Assembly (NCBI GenBank): GCA_023374025.1
Contig: SIJG01000023.1
Span: 1,616,730 to 1,680,729 of the forward strand
DNA from: Heterodera schachtii
Lineage: Eukaryota > Nematoda > Chromadorea > Rhabditida > Heteroderidae
DNA: 64,000 bases
Direction: 5' to 3'
Part shown: positions 50,290 to 61,299 of the stretch, one piece after another
Numbering within the stretch: the first letter of the stretch is position 1
Layout: the number at the start of each line of letters is the position of its first letter
Notes under the pieces: generated by a model
The model's input: the letters and a program-made list of their open reading frames with translations, nothing else
Database searches by the model: none
Told to the model about the DNA's origin: nothing
Program-made: the position numbers and the translations under genes

Positions 50290-51094
50290 TTACTGTCATT
50301 AGCATTTCAAATTAAGGAGGTTTTGAACATGGACGTTGCCTTTTGAACATGGACGTGGCCTTTTGACATGGACGTGGGCTTTGAAACATGGACTTTTGAC
50401 ATGGATATGGCTTTTAATGATTTACGATTCGGATTTTTATCAACATTTGTTTTTCAACGAAAACACTATAAAATGCTAAAAAAAGAAATTTTGGGCAGGT
50501 TGAAAGAGGACATTTAGGTGGGATAGAAAAGATTTAGAAATTGTTCACATTCATCGATATACCTCAAATTATTTGAAGCATTATATTCCTTTTATATACA
50601 AGCTGTCAAGAATTACCTTATCCCATCTTTCAATACACACGTTTTAGCCAAATGTTGATGAATCGTCAGTTAATTGTCGCTCATCCTCTGCTGCACGTTG
50701 TCGCCACGAATTTGTAAATTTAGCACTTTACTGACTTCGAAATCCAAAACAAACAAAAATCTTCTTACCGCATATCGGGCGCCAATTTTGTTCTTCTTGT
50801 CTAAAATTTAGTTCTTCTATTAAATTAAAAAAAGGAGTTTATGTCTGAGTCCATGCATGAAACAAAGGAGGAGGGTGCGGGAGAGGAAAATTCTGTAAAA
50901 TTTGGCTAAATTTTGCCCTTTTCGACGACCCGCACTCGCTTGCTGACTACCCCTTAAGTCAAACCCGAAAATTGGTACACGTAATTGGAAGCCATAATAA
51001 TAAAATATCCAAAATTTAATTAAATTGTTAAAAAGTAATAAACTAAACTTCTCATACATATTTCCAAAAAATAATTGGCGAAAACTATTTTTTT
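50290..51094. other. intergenic with a GACATGGACGTGGC direct repeat
   Basis: At 50327-50412 five imperfect copies of TTTTGAACATGGACGTGGCC occur in one orientation, resembling a terminal array without partner. The rest is AT-rich and non-coding. Confidence 0.55.
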
Positions 51095-51194
51095 CCATTT
51101 TTGAAGTGTTCAAAGTCAAATCGGTGGCGCATTTTAATTTAATTTTACATTGCTTTGCCATCTTTTCCTCCGCTTCTTTCCGATTGTCAGACAT
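51095..51194 (-). pseudogene. FISADCW-family 5' fragment
   Basis: In reverse, MSDNRKEAEEKMAK begins at 51194, followed by the usual donor region and then a short piece of exon 2 (RFDFEHFK-like). The rest is missing. Confidence 0.65.
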
Positions 51195-51314
51195 TTTGAT
51201 GAGGGGAAATTATTAAGACTGTTTTCGGCGGATTTAATTAGCTTATGTATTTGTTAGCAAAACAACCATTTTCAAAAAGAAAAAGCAAAATCCTGTAAAA
51301 ATTGGCAAAAATAA

Positions 51315-51335
51315 ATTAGTATAAAAGTGGTTGCT
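51315..51335 (+). promoter_or_regulatory. TATA element of FISADCW copy 8, separated from its gene by a transposon
   Basis: TTAGTATAAAAGTGGTTGCT, as at the other family promoters. The downstream sequence TCCGCCACTTTCATTATTAT is cut at 51364 by a 1.3-kb element and resumes at 52685. Confidence 0.7.
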
Positions 51336-51363
51336 TTTTCTCCGCCACTTTCATTATTATAAT

Positions 51364-52684
51364 TAGAGCCCGGAGCAGGACCGGATCCTGCGCAGGATTT
51401 TGCAGGATCCCAATCCGCAATCCTGCATTTTTTGAAAAATGCAGGATTTGCAGGATTAATCCGGCCGGATCCAATCCGGCAAAAGATTTTGAATTCTTCC
51501 TGTAACAGGATCCGCAAATTTGATTTTTGTGCAGGATCCGGCAGGATTTTATTGATTTTTTGAAAATTTAAGAACAGAATGCCAAAATTTTTGAATAAAT
51601 TTATAATAAATTCAATCAAATTAGACCCAATTTTCATCTCAATTTTACCTAGAATTTGCAAAAAAAATTTCCCGGCGGCGCCTATCGGCACCGCCGGACC
51701 GGCTTTTACTTATTAATCCTGTAGAAATGAGTCAAAAAGTGCGACATTTGGTCATTTTTGGACAAAATCAGTTAAGAAATTGACAAAATTTTCCAAAAAA
51801 TTTTTCAGACGGCGCCTATCGGCACAGCCGGACCCCTTTGTTCCTAGTTTTTGAAAAATTTGCGCCGAAAAAAAGCATTTTTGAAAAGCAAAAAATAGTC
51901 AAATTGGTACTTATGCAGTTTACGCCACATAAAAAAAAATTTTTTTTTTTAAATTTTAAAACGTGTTTCCAGGGGTATTCGAGGCCGCTGATCACGAATA
52001 TGACATTCATTTCGACTAGTTTCGAACTGCGGACCTGAATTCGAACCAAAGTCGAAAATTCATTTTTCACTAAAATCCACCTTTATTGTCCAAAAACGAT
52101 TTAATGCATGCATGGAATGGCCATGAACCCCCTATTTTCTATTCATTTAAGTCTAATTTCGTTTTTGGACAATAAAGGTGGATTTTAGTGAAAAATGAAT
52201 TTTCGACTTTGGTTCGAATTCAGGTCCGGGATTCGAAACTAGTCGAAATGAATGTCATATTCGTGATCAGCGGCCTCGAATACCCCTGGAAACACGTTTT
52301 AATAATTTAAAAAAAAAAAAACAATTTTTTTAATGTGGCGTAAACTGCATAAGTACCGTCAAATTTATCGACCATTAACAGATTTTATTCCCGATCTTTT
52401 TTAACCGTCTGACCCATTCGAAAAATTTTAGTCACACCTTTTAATGCATCGCGCCAGCCCCTAAAAATTTATTTTTCAAAATGTCAGGTATTTTATCTTT
52501 TTTGGAAATTTTTTGAAATTTAAATGAAATTTTTTCAAATTTCCAAAAATCCGCAATCTTGCGCGGGATCCTGCAAATTTTAAATGCAGGATTGCAGGAT
52601 TAATCCGGCCGGATCCGGTCCGGCAAAAAATTTTGAATTCCAATCCTGCAACAGGATCCGCAAATTTGAAATTTCCGGTCTCTA
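51364..52684. mobile_element. hAT-like element with CAGGATCCGG words, 8-bp TSD
   Basis: Ends TAGAGCCCGG and CCGGTCTCTA, with ATTATAAT duplicated exactly at 51356-51363 and 52685-52692. Subterminal words are GCAGGATCC-like on both sides. The interior has two GATA-loop hairpins (about 51672 and 51808) and a nested palindrome at about 51909-52356. It is inserted between TATA box and start codon of FISADCW copy 8. Confidence 0.92.
51909..52356. repeat. near-perfect palindrome, ~190-bp arms
   Basis: The arms extend from GTACTTATGCAGTTTACGCC to its complement, through CGCTGATCACGAATATGACA and CAATAAAGGTGGATTTTAG, with only a few differences. The ~65-bp spacer includes GCATGCATGG. It is nested in the element at 51364-52684. 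It is a relative of the palindrome at 19235-19530. Confidence 0.85.
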
Positions 52685-53044
52685 ATTATAATTATTCATT
52701 TGCCATTTATTTCTTTTCATTTCTTTCGTCAAATTTTTCTCCCTGACAATTCCTTCAAAAATGACTTTGTACATATTTCGTATTTTTTCTCGACATTATA
52801 GGTCAAAATGGGTATGTGTTTTGCGCTCAGAGACTCCGAAAATCTCCGGGAAAAAGTTTTTCATGATTTATTGCAAACCAAAAGAGTTCCTAACATTTGA
52901 TTTTTTCGGGGAGCAAAAGGGATGCCATTCAGCAGCAAAAGTCAACACATTTTAAAAAGGAAATTGCCGATTTCACATAATTTTTTCATCTTCGCTAAGC
53001 TAATTAAACCAGTCGAAAACCGTCTTAATAATTGACTCAACAAA

Positions 53045-54233
53045 ATGTCAGACAACCGAAAAGAAGCGGAAGAAAAGATGGCAAAAGCAATGTAAAATTA
53101 AAATGCCAATTTTAAATATTGTTTTCCTTTTTTTTCAGTTTCATTTCCGCCGATTGTTGGCTTTGTGTGTACGATCTGCTTCCGGCTTCACAACTTGGCC
53201 TTGGAATTGCGATGATCAGCCACCGTTTTGACTTCTATGTGGATGAACACTTCAAGACTCGCTTCTGGACTGTGGGATCGATGACAATCAAAATGAAGTT
53301 TGAAGCGAATGGCACAGTGGGAATGGATATTGTCAATTACGATGGAAAAGAAATGCCAATTCCGCCAAATCCGCTGCCAAAGAAAGTCGTCGGATTCAAA
53401 GCCATTTCAATAAAGTGAAATTGATGATTTTTTGTTTTCCTATTTGTAAACGATTCCATCATTTTCACAGATACTTCAACAACAATTCCATCGCTTTTCT
53501 TCGCCATTTTCGTCCAATTTTCGACGCCCGTCCAATTTATTTGGCCATCGATACATTCAATGACCGCATTTTGGAGTTAATTTCGCACAACATTTGGCCA
53601 ATGATCGCGACAAACATTTGTGCCATCCAATTGTCCGCCGGAATTATGCGTAGTCTTGGTAAATTCGGCCCGTCAATTCTCAACGACTGTCCATCGCTTC
53701 GCGTTGTCAATTCCTATTCCTGTGGTTTATTGCCCAAATTTCCGGCCAATGACAGTGCCATTTGGCGTCAAGGATTAGAGCGCTCAAAGCGGTGATTTTT
53801 CGATTATTTGATTTTATTTAAAGTGTTTGATGAATTCAAAATTTTTGCATTTATGTTTTGTCATATTCGTGAGCATTTTCTTAACCAATTTTCCCTCATT
53901 TCTGGCTTTTGCCTCGGCTTCATCTCCCGTCAATTTCATCGCTGTCATTCGCTTTCCGCCGCTTTTTGATGCCTCCGTTTTGCACTTCGATCTGACCAAT
54001 GGATTGACTCGGGAACAATTGACGTTGAAAAGGATGAATGAAATGGGCCATTTTCTTCTGATCCGTTGTCCGATTGTGCGCGACGAAAGCAAATGGGCAA
54101 AATGGGAGGAGGAAGCGATTGGATGGAACTTTATGGACCAGTGGAATCGGATCGAATTTGAGATGGGTCAGTGAATGAATAATGCTTATTATCAAATTTA
54201 TTGCGTTTCGATTTTTAGGCTTTTGGACGCAAT
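53045..54233 (+). pseudogene. FISADCW-family copy 8, deletion and lost splice acceptor
   Basis: Exon 1 MSDNRKEAEEKMAKA (53045) splits at AT/GTAAAA. Exon 2 from 53139 (FISADCWLCVYDLL to LPKKVVGFKAI) and exon 3 from about 53472 (YFNNNSIAFLRHFRP, NIWPMIATNICAIQLSA) are clean. Near 53758 a ~90-bp deletion removes the QAVAKWLFTP block and shifts the frame to a stop. Exon 4 (ASASSPVNFIAVIRFPP, LTREQLTLKR, LLIRCPIVRDESKW) survives, but the expected acceptor AG just before it reads TG. The TATA region lies 1.4 kb upstream because of a transposon. A tail region resembling GPSDQKQK ends near 54226. Confidence 0.78.
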
Positions 54234-54392
54234 GATCGGCCCAAGTGATCAGAAGCAGAAATGAATGAATGATTTGTTGAGAAATGATCTATTTAATTGA
54301 TGTGGAATTGGATAATGAATTTGAGCCCATCTGATGTATATAATATTGTTAGGTATTTTATTGTGTGATCAACTTTTATTTGTGTTCTGTAT

Positions 54393-55203
54393 CAGTGTTG
54401 CCGCGGGTTGAGAAAAATTTCGGGTTTCGGGTCGGGCACTCAAAAAATTTCGGGTTGAGAAAAACTTCGGGTTTCGAATTGACAAATTTTTATAATATGT
54501 TTCGATAAAAAATTTTTATCGAATGAAAAATCAATAAAAATTTTCTGCGTCGCTCTTTTTCAATGTAAATTTCTCGAACAAGAGGTCTGGCGGTGCCGAT
54601 AGGCGCCGCCGGGAAAAAATTTGAAAATTTGAGTGCACTTTGCTAACAGATTTTCATCAAAAATTGCCAAATTTTTGCAATTTTAAGGCAAGCGACGATT
54701 TTTTTTGCTTTTAAAAATGCTTTTTTGTGCGCCCTTTTTCCAAAAAATTTTTTGGGAACATTGGGGGTGGGGGGGGGGGGCGGCGGTGCCGATAGGCGCC
54801 GCCGAAAAAAAATTAAAATTTTGAGTGGAATTTGTTAACAGAATTTGTCAAAAAATGACCAAATATTTCTTTAATTTATGGTTTAGACTTTTTAAAAAAG
54901 AAAAAATAATAATTTTAAGTTGAAATATTTTTTAAAACGCTTTAAATGAAATAAATTATTAGTTTTTTTCTCAAAAATTTTTAAATTTGGCGATATGATA
55001 GTGATTCAAATATGTTTCACATTGCAAAAACTTTATCTTCTCAATATTTTACTCAGATCCCCATTCTTGCCGGTGCATATTTTTTTGCCTATGCCGCGGG
55101 TTGAGAAAAATTTCGGGTTTCGGGTCGGGCACTCGAAAAATTTCGAGTTCGGGTTTCGGGTTGAGAAAAACTTCGGGTCTCGGGTTTCGGGTTGGCATCA
55201 CTG
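54393..55203. mobile_element. hAT-like element with TTCGGGTTTCGGG words, 8-bp TSD
   Basis: Ends CAGTGTTGCC and GGCATCACTG, with TTCTGTAT duplicated at 54385-54392 and 55204-55211. Subterminal words GGGTTGAGAAAAATTTCGGG occur at both ends in the same orientation, so the arrays here are direct repeats. Two GATA-loop hairpins lie at about 54590 and 54780. It has no coding capacity. Confidence 0.9.
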
Positions 55204-55425
55204 TTCTGTATGCCTGGCCTTTATGTTAAGTTAATGATTTTCTGAAACCATAATTGGCTTTAAAAATGCTGGATCTTTTGATTAAATCACGTTTATTATG
55301 CCGAAAAATTTTTGCAGACCAAAAGGTTCTTGTCCCCGCCCATTGGTTTTTAAATTTATTTTTGAATCTTTCAATTAGCACTGGCAAATTTAAACATTCT
55401 TCTCAAATCCCAATTTGCTTCTCCA

Positions 55426-55650
55426 GTTGCCATGCATCTTGACTATAAGCCGGACAATTTGGTTTATGTTGAATTGGAAAATGGAGGCAAAACTCTCAAA
55501 GTGATTGACTTCGACGGCACTTATTTGCTGCCCGATGCAAAAGACCGTAAGGGAAAGTTGCCAATTGTCAGCGATCGTTTGAAAATTTTGACCGGCCCCG
55601 AAAGGTATAATGCGCCCGAATTTCACTTTTTGATTTTAAATTATTGTTAA
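55426..55650 (+). pseudogene. protein-kinase catalytic-core fragment
   Basis: After an acceptor (TCTCCAG at about 55419-55425), the exon reads AMHLDYKPDNLVYVE, KTLKVIDFDGTYLL and ERYNAPEF, then stops at TAA. These match kinase subdomains VIb (HxDxKPxN catalytic loop), VII (DFG, here DFD) and VIII (APE). The Gly-to-Asp change in DFG and the absence of N-lobe and later C-lobe exons argue for a relict or pseudokinase fragment. The reading frame is otherwise clean. Confidence 0.62.
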
Positions 55651-55967
55651 GGGGTGTAAAAAAAGTGCCGGTTCCGAATCTCAAAAATCGAGACCGAGAC
55701 CTAAAAAACGAGACCAAAAAAACCAAGTCAAACGATCGCCGCAAGCGAAGCCCTTTCGGCATATTTTTCAGGAGCTTCAAAAAGGGAGGACCGCCAAAGG
55801 GGGAAAAGCCGACCGGAGTGCCACCCACGGGAAGTCCACCCGCGGAGCGGGAGAAGCGAAGCCTTGGCAAAGGAAAAGCCAAAAAGGGAGGACGAGGAGG
55901 ACCGCCAAAGGGACCTCCGCCGACTTTCGCCCGCCCCAACAGAATTAAAAAAGGGAAAAAAAGATGA
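55644..55967 (+). CDS. Lys/Pro/Gly-rich open frame, possible tail exon
   Basis: An open frame of ~107 codons is very basic with repeated KKGGPPKG- and GGRGGPPKG-type motifs, ending RPNRIKKGKKR. It directly follows the kinase fragment and may be the low-complexity C-terminal exon of that gene. The first third overlaps word-like repeats (CGAGACC). No family is recognised and the coding status is uncertain. Confidence 0.35.
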   Translation: MLRGVKKVPVPNLKNRDRDLKNETKKTKSNDRRKRSPFGIFFRSFKKGGPPKGEKPTGVPPTGSPPAEREKRSLGKGKAKKGGRGGPPKGPPPTFARPNRIKKGKKR

Positions 55968-56750
55968 AGCAAAAGAAGCGATTAATTTGGAGGAGGGATT
56001 TGAGTGATAAATGAAAATGATTTGTGAGTTGAAAGTAGAAGAAATGTTGATAAACACATTCCAATTAGCTGCAATTGAATTTTAGTGACTGATTGGTTCA
56101 ACTAAATGGAATATCAATTAGAAAATTGTTTTTTTTTGTATTTGTCTGATTTTGGGTTTAGGAATTATAAACGATATTGAACAAGTAATTACCACTAACT
56201 TTGCTTAGAAACTACTTAAAAATCTGAAAAATTCATAGTAGCATAACTTTTTATCTCTGAGACTTCTGTATGCTGAGATCCCGAACGTTGAATTCCAAGT
56301 CATAAAAATTACTGTAAAATGCGTTTAATTACAGTACTTAATTTGTTGTTCAAAAATTCATAAGTAAAATTCTCCGTGTAAGCAGGAGTCGTAGAGACAT
56401 TTAGTTTTTTTTTGTTGCATTTTGTAGCAAATTTTGTGCTCTTTCTGTGCGCGTCTTCCACGAAAATTTTTTTCCAGCCCTCTAGGATTTTTTTTCTCGA
56501 AAATTTTCCCGATTTTAAGCCATTTTGAGGTTTTCAGATCACCATGAAGGAGTGATCAGATCATCTCGGTGCAATTGACTTTTTTGATCAGCATAAAAAC
56601 TTATGCTTGCATAAATCTTTTTCAGTTTTTAAGTAGTTTCTAAGGGAAATAGGTAGGTGCAGTTGGAAAAAAAAATTACATGCGCTATAATTTTGGAACA
56701 TAGAAAATTCTTTTCCCGAGTTCTCAATGCTATAAATTATAAGAAAAACA

Positions 56751-57799
56751 GGCTCTAATGCACTTTATGAGTCCAAAGGTATTTTACGAGTCCAATCAAA
56801 TGATAATACCTGATTTGTACACAATAACTTGTTCATGTTAGAACGAACCCTAACTTTTTGGTATCATTCGAAAGCAACACAAAGTCTGAATAATGTAATA
56901 ACTAGGGCCGCGACTTTTAGTGACGAAAAATCCCAAAATAGTTAACTAAAATAGTGACGAAAAAGTGCCAAAAAAGTGACAAAATAGTGAAAAAAGTCCG
57001 AAATAGTGACGAATAGTGACATAATTTTTGCCAAAATTTAGCAAAAAAAAAAAATTTTATTCACTAATTTCAGTTGCAAATGAGGTAAATTTCCTTTCTA
57101 ACATTTGTCTTAACAAATATTGACATTTTTTAAATCAAAAATTTAGTCAAGAAAAAATTTGGGGGAAAAATTTTTACGAAAATTTTCCAATTCTTAGTGG
57201 TATTTTTCAAAAAAATTTTTATGTCGATTCTTAGGGGTGCATTTTTTGAAAAAAATTTTAGATCGATTCTTAGGGGTGCATTTTTTGATTTTATTGCATT
57301 TTTTATTAAGGAATTTTCCAAAAAATCTCGAAATAGTGAAAAATAGTGACAAAAAGCCAAAAAAGTGAATTTTCACTATTTTAAGTGACAAAACGCCAAA
57401 ATAGTGATTTCTAGTGACGAAAAATGACGTCCAAATGAAAAAATTTTAATGCAGAAATGCGTTTTTTGAGCTCCTTTCTTCAAATCAATCGAGCAAAAAA
57501 AAAGTTTTTTCACTAGAAATCGCGGCCCTAGTAATAACACGAGAAAACAAGAGAATGCTAACAATTAAAGGAAGTTGAAAACGAAAATAATCAACAATTA
57601 AGTAATTAATCAAACTTTTTGGCAATTGCCTAAACGCTGATATTTTATATATTTTAGCTTCGTTTGACTTTGTGCTTTCGAATGATACCAAAAAGATAGG
57701 GTTTGTTCAAACATGAACAAAGTTATTGTATAAAAACCAGGTACTGTCAATTGGTTGGACTCATAAAATACCTTTGGACTCATAAAGTGCATTCGAGCC
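56751..57799. repeat. palindromic element interrupted by a second element
   Basis: The left arm (56751-56895) starts GGCTCTAATGCACTTTATG and includes TGGTATCATTCGAAAGC. The right arm (57665-57799) is its complement, ending CATAAAGTGCATTCGAGCC. The arms share the GGTATCATTCGAAAGC motif with elements B and E. The spacer is filled by the TAGGG element at 56903-57530. Confidence 0.8.
56903..57530. mobile_element. hAT-like element with AATAGTGACAAAA words, 8-bp TSD
   Basis: Ends TAGGGCCGCGA and TCGCGGCCCTA, with GTAATAAC duplicated at 56895-56902 and 57531-57538. Inside are AATAGTGACAAAA word arrays and the TTAGGGGTGCATTTTTTG core twice. It is inserted in the loop of the palindrome 56751-57799. 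Confidence 0.92.
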
Positions 57800-58028
57800 G
57801 AAAAACACTCTTAAAAACAACATTTACTTTTTTTTGTGTTTGAAAACAAAGTTGGGGACATTTATTTAGTATTTTGAGGATTCTTTTAAAATGGCCAAAA
57901 TAAATTCAAAATTTCGCAATTTTTTATACATAAGTAGATATTTGTTTTCATTTTTTTAACTTATTTTAAGACTTTAAAACTAAATGAAAAGAATTTTTTT
58001 TTAATGTATACCTAAAAATCTATTTTTT

Positions 58029-58117
58029 CTAATAAAAGAGATATCAAAAATCAATTGCACATTTTAGCATGATCCGTTAATGTAAGAGGCAGACGAATGC
58101 AATTTTATGTTAAGTAG
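58029..58117 (+). repeat. dispersed repeat, copy 2
   Basis: It matches 5411-5502 (GATATCAAAAATCAATTG, GCATGATCCGTTAATGTAA) with small indels, without any adjacent satellite. Confidence 0.75.
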
Positions 58118-58277
58118 GCAGGCAATTACAATATGTACAATACAATACATACATATTTAATCATTACAACGCTTTGAGGGAATGCAGAATCAAACGAATG
58201 TACATTGGATACACAATTAAGACCTATATATAGTATATACATAGCAATACGTCACCAAAATATGATCGATTTTCATT

Positions 58278-59428
58278 CTATGCGTCAGCAGCGAAATCCT
58301 TGGGCTTCCACGCGTTCAAAGCCTCCCGAATCACATGAAGAACAGTGTCCGTTTCCCCGGCCACTTCGTTTGCGCCAATTTCAGCCATCGCTTCGTCGAG
58401 TGCCTAAAATTTGAAAATGAATTCAAAAAAAAAAACAAGAAAGTCAAAAACAATGACTTTCTGCGCAATCTGACGGGCTTCCGCCGGCAACTTTAAGACT
58501 TCAAAGTGGAACACAGCGAAGTTGTGCGCCAGGCCCAGGCGAGTCGGATTGGACGCTTTCATCTCCTTGGTGGCGATTTCAAGTCCATCTTGGTACGAAT
58601 GTTTTGAGAGGTCCATGACAGCTAAAAAAAAAGAGCGAATTTGTGGTAGAAAAGAGCAAAAAAGAAAGGCACTACCAGGGCGCTCCTCCCCCGGCGCCAC
58701 TTCGATCATGTAGCGGTAGTAATCGCCCTTCATCTTCAAGTAGAAAGCCTTCGCCTCAGCGTCGCTCGCCTTCGGAAGAAGCATTTCATTGATGGCTCCC
58801 TAAATGGGGGTAAATGGGAAAATGATCAAAATCCATTGGAAAAAAAACACAACTGACCAAAATATCGTGGCAAATGCTGAGCAGTTCTGACTCCATCTTC
58901 GTCCGGTACTCTTCCGCCACCTGTAAAAAAGGGAAACATCAATAAGGAACTCGCTGCTGACACTTGTGCCCCCAAACTCCACCTGTATTTGCTGGTCCGT
59001 AAGGTCCAAAGCGACGCGTTGTTCCGCGTAACAGAGCGAACGCCACGACGCACGACGCGCAGAAATTGCACCTCTGTAGGCGGCGACGAGCAACTCGCGC
59101 TCCTCGCTGTTCAAATTGGCGTCCGCTTGGATCATCTGAAAATAAAAAAAACAATTAAATGCAATGCGTCAAATCCTATCGACTAGAGTGCCACGGGACC
59201 GGGAATTTTGGGCAAACCCGGAACTGGGACCTTTTCGGTTTGAAAAACCGGGTTTTGGATGGGAAAACCGGGACCTTGGTACTCAGTTGTCCGCTTCCAG
59301 GTCCCGGTCCCGTGGCACTCTACTATCGACCACACCTTCTGCATTGCCTCGGTCATGTCATCGTACCGTCGTGCCTTCTCACACACTCTGGCAAAGAACA
59401 AAAGGTCCTCTTTGGAATCGTTGACCAT
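58278..59428 (-). CDS. 14-3-3 protein (divergent)
   Basis: Six exons in perfect phase (59428-59336, 59135-58983, 58920-58858, 58799-58676, 58621-58458, 58403-58278) give 240 residues, the normal size. It starts MVNDSKEDLLFFARVCEKAR and carries the 14-3-3 signatures NSEERELLVAAYR, ARRASWRSL, KGDYYRYMIEV, SYQDGLEIATKEM and RLGLAHNFAVFHFEVL. The phosphopeptide-pocket Arg (ARR) and Arg-Tyr (YYRY) are kept; the usual pocket Lys is Arg here. The C-terminus ends VIREALNAWKPKDF instead of the common RDNLTLW, an unusual divergence. It binds phosphoserine/threonine partners as a dimer. Intron 1 contains a 139-bp fold-back element. A lineage-specific paralogue is likely. It is the most complete gene in the window. 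Confidence 0.9.
59184..59322. mobile_element. 139-bp fold-back element in 14-3-3 intron 1, 8-bp TSD
   Basis: Ends TAGAGTGCCACGGGACCGGG and its complement, with CTATCGAC duplicated at 59176-59183 and 59323-59330. Almost the whole element is the arms. A solo related end (GCACGGGACCGGGTCGGG) is at 38282. Confidence 0.93.
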
Positions 59429-59699
59429 TGCGCAATTCGAAGAAACAATTTGTATGTAGTACGGAGTGAAAAATGCAGACGAAATATGAGTGAGTTGATT
59501 GAAGAAAACCGCCTCTTTATATACACAATTTTTGGGCTTGCTCCACCCGACAACGACGCGCGATCCAAGCGTTTTTTTTTTCATAATTGGCAATTCGCAA
59601 CAGCGGCAATTTGAATCCACGACCACGAAATGAGGAATACACTAATTTTGATTGGCTGTTGAAGCGATGCCAAATTGGGGCGACGATTCAATGGTGTCG

Positions 59700-60665
59700 A
59701 AGCCAGGGAACGGATTTATATATTTTTTTCAAACATTTTTTTGTGTATATGTATTTTATTGAGTGAGAAGCCCTCAAAAATAGCATTTTTACCACTTTTC
59801 TTTTCAATCGGAGCGAGTTTTTAGCAAAAAAAAAAAAATTAAAAATTTTTTTTGGGCTTTTGACGGCTATTTTGGGATTTTTAGCAAATATTTTAGTGAT
59901 TTTTTAAAAAAAATTAGATCTTTTTTTTATAAATTAATTTTTTGTGTCACTCAAAATTTTGGCATAATGAAAATATATTCAAAAATTTCCTTTTTACTTT
60001 TTTTTACCTTTTTTACTTTTAAGCAGAGTGGCCAAGTGTCCTTTTTTTTTAAAGATTTGTCCTTTTTTGGAGGGGCCGATCTTTGAAATTAAAAATGTCT
60101 TTTTTTAAAGATTGTCCTTTATTTTAGGCTTCCCCAAACTTTTTAAATTTTTTTGTGCTTAATTATTTATTTTGCTAATATAAGTGCTACCAAAACTTCC
60201 AATTTCAAAAATTTTTCCCGGCGGCGCCTATCGGCACCGCCGGCCCCCCAAAACGTTTTTTTTTTCTTCAGATAATGGCTTAAAACCGTAAAAATTTGTT
60301 ATTTTTGGTGAAAATCTGTTAACAAATAGTGTAACTGCCCAAACTACCTTAAAGAACAGTCACAATTTTACAATTTTCTGAAATTTTTTCCTAAAAAATC
60401 ACAAAATTTAGACAATTTTTGGGCAAAATCTGTTAACAAATTGCTTCAAATTTTCAAAAATTTTCCCCGGCGGCGCCTATCGGCACCGCCGGCTTCTTAC
60501 ACTCTGTTTTTTTTTGCAAAAGTACGCCGCAAAAAAGCGGTTTTAAAAGCAAATATTTCAATCGTAAATTGGATCAGATCGGTTGATAATGTTCTTACAC
60601 TGTTTTTACAAGGTAAAAAGCCATTTTTTCAAAAATCTTTTCCGGAAGTCGGGATTCCGTAGCCA
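59700..60665. mobile_element. mixed transposon remnants
   Basis: CAGGGAACGGATTTATAT (59706) is an end of the 27135-type element. CAGAGTGGCCAAGTGTCC (60025) starts a TGTCCTTTTTTT-word element. GATA-loop hairpins occur at about 60218 and 60469. Right ends and target duplications are not identifiable. No gene was found. Confidence 0.5.
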
Positions 60666-60944
60666 TCTAAATGAAAATCAGTTACGTCCACCCCTGGTAC
60701 GGAGTCCTAAATTATTCGGAATGGATGCCGGATTCGAGGTCAGCGACCCTGAAAATCTTGGTATGTTTTCAACTGGCAAAGTGAAAAAAAAATTTGTGGG
60801 CTATAAACTGTAGAAGATTTTTTGTTAAATATATGAATTTTCGATTAAAATTTACGAGTATGGAGTTAAAATTATAAAATTTTAGTTATATTAGTTTTCA
60901 AGCTTTTTACATCGGTCTGACGCTTGTACACAACTCGTACGAAA

Positions 60945-61005
60945 ACGACCCCCTGCCGTACGAAAACGGCCCTCGTACGAAAACGGCCGTACGAAAACGA
61001 CCCTG
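60945..61005 (+). repeat. CGTACGAAAACGGCC direct array
   Basis: Four or five copies of CGTACGAAAACG(A/G)CCC in one orientation. It looks like one terminal array of a word-array element whose other end is not in the window. Confidence 0.55.
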
Positions 61006-61299
61006 ACCGGTTTTAGTTGTCTATAAATTGCAAACAGCTAATTTAAAAGCATAGTAAATTTAATTAAGTTAGGAATCCAAAATTTATTAACGGATATCCA
61101 TTCAATTTTTAGTTTATTTTGCTAAACTCATTACAATTCATTCGATGACAATGTAATACATGAGTATTATTTGTACATTATATGCTCAGACTGTTTAAGA
61201 CTTGAAATTTTAAGTTTATGGGGACGTTTTTGCTTCGAAAATTTCTTTTTATGCGAAAAATAAGTTCTTTTTTTTGTAAGCCAACCCCAAAAAGCGTAA

